Shown in pieces: positions 6,390 through 8,032 of a stretch of 8,032 nt of DNA. The stretch's first letter is position 1. Each line of letters starts with the position of its first letter. The position numbers and the translations under genes are program-made. The DNA comes from an uncultured Oscillospiraceae bacterium. Lineage in GTDB: Bacteria; Bacillota; Clostridia; Oscillospirales; Oscillospiraceae. The notes beneath the pieces were generated by a model that was not told the origin of the DNA, searched no databases, and worked only from the letters and a program-made list of their open reading frames with translations. The stretch covers positions 1 through 8,032 of the forward strand of contig CANRBW010000067.1 of the NCBI GenBank assembly GCA_947628975.1. Reading direction: 5' to 3'.

Positions 6390-6947
6390 ATGATCATCTA
6401 CACGGCAAAGCTGGACCGGCGGCGGCTCATCGCCGGGGGCCTGGGCGCCCTGGCCCTGGTGTGCGTCCTGACCGGTCTGCTGCTGACCCTGCCGGGCCGG
6501 AGCGCCGCCGTCGGCGGGACGGTGAGCCCCAAGGGGGTGAAGACCGCCCAGGACCGGCTGGCCTACCTGGGCTCCTACGGGTGGTTGGTCAAGGAGGAGC
6601 CCCTGGCGGTGGAGGAGATCGCCATCCCCCGCGAGATGGGCCCCGAGTACGCCGACTACCTCGCCCTCCAGAGCCAGCAGGGCTTCGACCTGGGCCGCTA
6701 CGCGGGCAAGACGGTGACCCGCTACACCTACGAGATCCTGAACTACCCCACCGGGGAGGCCGGCGTCCAGGCGTCCCTGCTCCTCTATAAGCACACCGTG
6801 GTGGGGGCCGACGTCCTCTCCCCCGCCCTGGACGGCTTCATCCACGGCCTCCAGATGCCCCAGGGCGACGCCGCCCCCTCCGCCGCCCCCACCCTGGACG
6901 GCACTGTAGTCCCCACCCTGGACGTCACCGTGGCCCCCGCGGCCTGA
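6390..6947 (+). CDS. Membrane-anchored DUF4830 domain protein
   Basis: A 185-residue protein of unknown function that I recognise as DUF4830, found in Clostridia. A short cytoplasmic N-terminus with basic residues (K7, R10-R12) precedes one hydrophobic segment at about 13-34, so the rest should face outside. The domain spans about 48-153: AQDRLAYLGSYGWLV, EIAIPREMGPEYADYLALQ, SQQGFDLGRYAGKTVTRYTYEI, LNYPTG and a terminal LDGFIHGL stretch. After it comes an Ala/Pro-rich tail (160-185) with a small duplication, APTLDGTV and VPTLDVTV. There are no catalytic motifs. It is transcribed away from rsuA, converges on the spoVA genes across a hairpin, and appears to be a single-gene unit. A role near sporulation or the cell envelope is only suggested by neighbourhood and topology. 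Codon use and GC match the surroundings. Confidence 0.85.
   Translation: MIIYTAKLDRRRLIAGGLGALALVCVLTGLLLTLPGRSAAVGGTVSPKGVKTAQDRLAYLGSYGWLVKEEPLAVEEIAIPREMGPEYADYLALQSQQGFDLGRYAGKTVTRYTYEILNYPTGEAGVQASLLLYKHTVVGADVLSPALDGFIHGLQMPQGDAAPSAAPTLDGTVVPTLDVTVAPAA
6887..6924 (+). repeat. Short 24-nt-period repeat at the end of the DUF4830 gene
   Basis: The 14-mer CCCCACCCTGGACG occurs twice, ending at 6900 and 6924, encoding PTLDGTV and PTLDVTV. It is in frame and confined to the low-complexity tail after the domain, so it is probably of little functional weight. Confidence 0.55.
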
Positions 6948-6970
6948 GCCGCCGGAGCGCGGACGCGCAA

Positions 6971-7019
6971 AGGCCCGCCAGAGAAGCGACCGCTTCCCTG
7001 ACGGGCCTGGTTGTCTTTT
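6971..7019 (+). terminator. Intrinsic terminator between convergent genes
   Basis: An inverted repeat at 6971-7008 starts AGGCCCG and ends CGGGCCT. It forms a stem of about 16 pairs with two mismatches and a very short loop around 6988-6991. On the + strand it is followed by GGTTGTCTTTT, a partial U-tract, 24 bases after the DUF4830 stop. On the minus strand it lies 38 bases past the spoVAE stop, but only TTTG follows, so termination in that direction would be weaker. It may serve both units. Confidence 0.75.
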
Positions 7020-7046
7020 CCGCGCTTTTGGTCTTTTCGCGGGCGG

Positions 7047-7400
7047 TCATTTGCTTTTGGGCCTGAAGATAAGGGCCACCAGCAGGGCGAAGAAGACGGC
7101 GGCGGCGATGCCGCCGGCGGTGGCGGTGACGCCGCCGGTGAGGATGCCCAGCAGGTCGTGCTCCGCCACCGCCCTGGCCACCCCCCTGGCCAGGGCGTAG
7201 CCGAAGCCGGTCAGCGGCACGGTGGCCCCCGCCCCGGCCCACTCCACCAGCCGGGGGTAGATCCCCACGGCGGTGAGGAACACGCCGGAGACCACATAGA
7301 GGGTCAGGATACGGGCGGGAGTGAGCTTGGTCTTGTCGATGAGGATCTGTCCGATGGCGCACAAGACGCCGCCGCAGAGAAACGCCTTCACATATTCCAT
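7047..7400 (-). CDS. spoVAE: Stage V sporulation protein AE (SpoVAE / SpoVAEb)
   Basis: A 117-residue integral membrane protein of the SpoVA complex, which imports calcium dipicolinate into the developing forespore and takes part in its release at germination. The length matches the family (about 116). Hydrophobic segments lie at about 3-20, 29-49, 57-77 and 83-112, with family-like stretches such as FLCGGVLCAIGQILIDKT near the start and GILTGGVTATAGGIAAA near the end. ATG at 7400 follows the spoVAD stop by 4 bp, and its GAGGTG ribosome site overlaps the last codons of spoVAD, showing operon coupling. Expression is expected in the forespore under sigma-G by analogy with B. subtilis, but the promoter would be upstream of the window. 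Confidence 0.95.
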   Translation of the reverse strand: MEYVKAFLCGGVLCAIGQILIDKTKLTPARILTLYVVSGVFLTAVGIYPRLVEWAGAGATVPLTGFGYALARGVARAVAEHDLLGILTGGVTATAGGIAAAVFFALLVALIFRPKSK

Positions 7401-7404
7401 GGCC

Positions 7405-8032
7405 TTACACCTCGATGGCCACCGCGTGGGCGATGGCGGGAATGGACTCCCCCTGCTGGGTGGAGGTGGGGGACAACAGCGCCCCCGTGGGGCAGAACAG
7501 GATCCGCCGCAGCGCCCCCTCGCCCATCTGCCGCAGGAGATAGCCGTTCAGAACGCCGGCCGCGCAGCCGCAGCCGGAGCCCCCGGCGTGGACGTCCTGC
7601 TTCTGGGGGTCGTAGAGCAGCAGGCCGCAATCGTTGTGGCAGCCGGTGAGGTCCAGCCCCTCCTCCCCGGCCAGCTCCAGCAGAATCTCCCGGCCCAGGG
7701 AGCCCAGGTCGCCGGTGGCCACCAGGTCGTAGTCCCCCGGCTCCCGCCCCGTCTCCCGGAAGTGGGCCAGCAGGGTGTCCGCCGCGGCGGGGGCCATGGC
7801 CGCCCCCATGTTGTTGGCGTCCCGGATCCCCTTGTCCACGATCCGCCCGGTGGTGACGTGGGTGATCCGGGGCCCCCGCCCCTCCCGCGCCAGAACGGTA
7901 CAGCCCGCGGCGGTGGCGGTCCACTGGGCGGTGGGGGCCCGCTGGCCGCCGTAAGCCAGTGGGGTGCGGTACTGCCGCTCGGCGGTGCAGAAGTGGGAGG
8001 AGGTCACCGCCGCCGCCGTCCGGGCCGCTCCC
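7405..8032 (-). CDS. spoVAD: Stage V sporulation protein AD (SpoVAD), 5' end outside window
   Basis: Thiolase-fold protein of the SpoVA system that binds dipicolinic acid at the inner forespore membrane. About 208 C-terminal residues are visible; the full protein is usually about 335-340, so roughly 130 are missing beyond the right edge. The frame stays open to the edge, reading through AAAVTSSHF, so the GTG at 8007 is an internal valine and not a start. Family hallmarks are AERQYRTPLAYGGQRAPTAQW, CHNDCGLLLYD, the GSGCGCAAGVLNGYLL segment, and LFCPTGALLSPTSTQQGES near the C-terminus. It lies 4 bp upstream of spoVAE. spoVAC is expected further upstream, outside this window. Its presence shows the organism descends from, or is, an endospore former. 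Confidence 0.95.
   Translation of the reverse strand, partial: GAARTAAAVTSSHFCTAERQYRTPLAYGGQRAPTAQWTATAAGCTVLAREGRGPRITHVTTGRIVDKGIRDANNMGAAMAPAAADTLLAHFRETGREPGDYDLVATGDLGSLGREILLELAGEEGLDLTGCHNDCGLLLYDPQKQDVHAGGSGCGCAAGVLNGYLLRQMGEGALRRILFCPTGALLSPTSTQQGESIPAIAHAVAIEV

Noticed and set aside
6382..6393. Three-codon leader frame ATG CCA GCA TGA overlapping the DUF4830 start
   Set aside because: Its ATG is only 2 bases after the AAGGAG site, too close for normal initiation, and a frame this short arises easily by chance.
6333..6845. Minus-strand frame of 170 codons opposite the DUF4830 gene
   Set aside because: It is a compositional shadow: the + strand protein has a ribosome site, membrane segment and a recognised domain, while this frame shows no family features.
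7020..7042. Second small hairpin CCGCG/CGCGG after the main terminator
   Set aside because: A five-pair stem with a 13-base loop is weak and no T-tract follows it on either strand; it is not counted as a terminator.

Overview
This is a chromosomal segment of a GC-rich (by eye about two thirds G+C), spore-forming, low-temperature-unremarkable Firmicute. Three things point to a Clostridia lineage such as the Oscillospiraceae (Flavonifractor, Lawsonibacter or Pseudoflavonifractor-like bacteria): SpoVAD and SpoVAE genes, a DUF4830 protein, and the gene order ftsE-ftsX-coiled-coil hydrolase-S41 protease combined with high GC. The genus is an inference. There are no mobile elements, CRISPR arrays, rRNA or tRNA genes. 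Most long open frames on the + strand between 1 and 6300 are antisense shadows of real minus-strand genes.

Positions 1-5464 hold a tight five-gene cluster, all on the minus strand and therefore read from right to left. In order of transcription these are a CdaR/PucR-type regulator, FtsE (ATPase), FtsX (membrane subunit), a secreted coiled-coil protein with an M23/LytM peptidoglycan endopeptidase domain, and an S41 carboxyl-terminal processing protease cut off by the left window edge. Junctions are 20 bp, a 14 bp overlap, 13 bp and 1 bp, so one transcript is likely. A near-consensus sigma-A promoter (TTGAAA, 17 bp, TATAAT) stands just before the regulator. FtsEX is a divisome-linked ABC-type machine that uses ATP to activate an extracellular cell-wall hydrolase, and the coiled-coil M23 protein is the natural candidate for that hydrolase. 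The protease may process envelope proteins in the same setting.

Positions 5595-6299 hold an RsuA-like 16S rRNA pseudouridine synthase on the minus strand. Its start is best placed at a TTG codon, because an extended -10 box abuts the nearest ATG. Divergent from it, on the plus strand, is a small membrane-anchored DUF4830 protein (6390-6947) followed by a strong hairpin. Converging on that hairpin from the right are spoVAE and a 5'-truncated spoVAD (7047-8032), part of the SpoVA operon that moves dipicolinic acid into the forespore.

I see no wholly new system. The least ordinary items are a roughly 140-residue acidic, internally repeated tail on FtsE, the placement of a ligand-responsive regulator at the head of the ftsEX operon, the pairing of a PcsB-like coiled coil with a catalytically intact LytM domain, and the rsuA start site.
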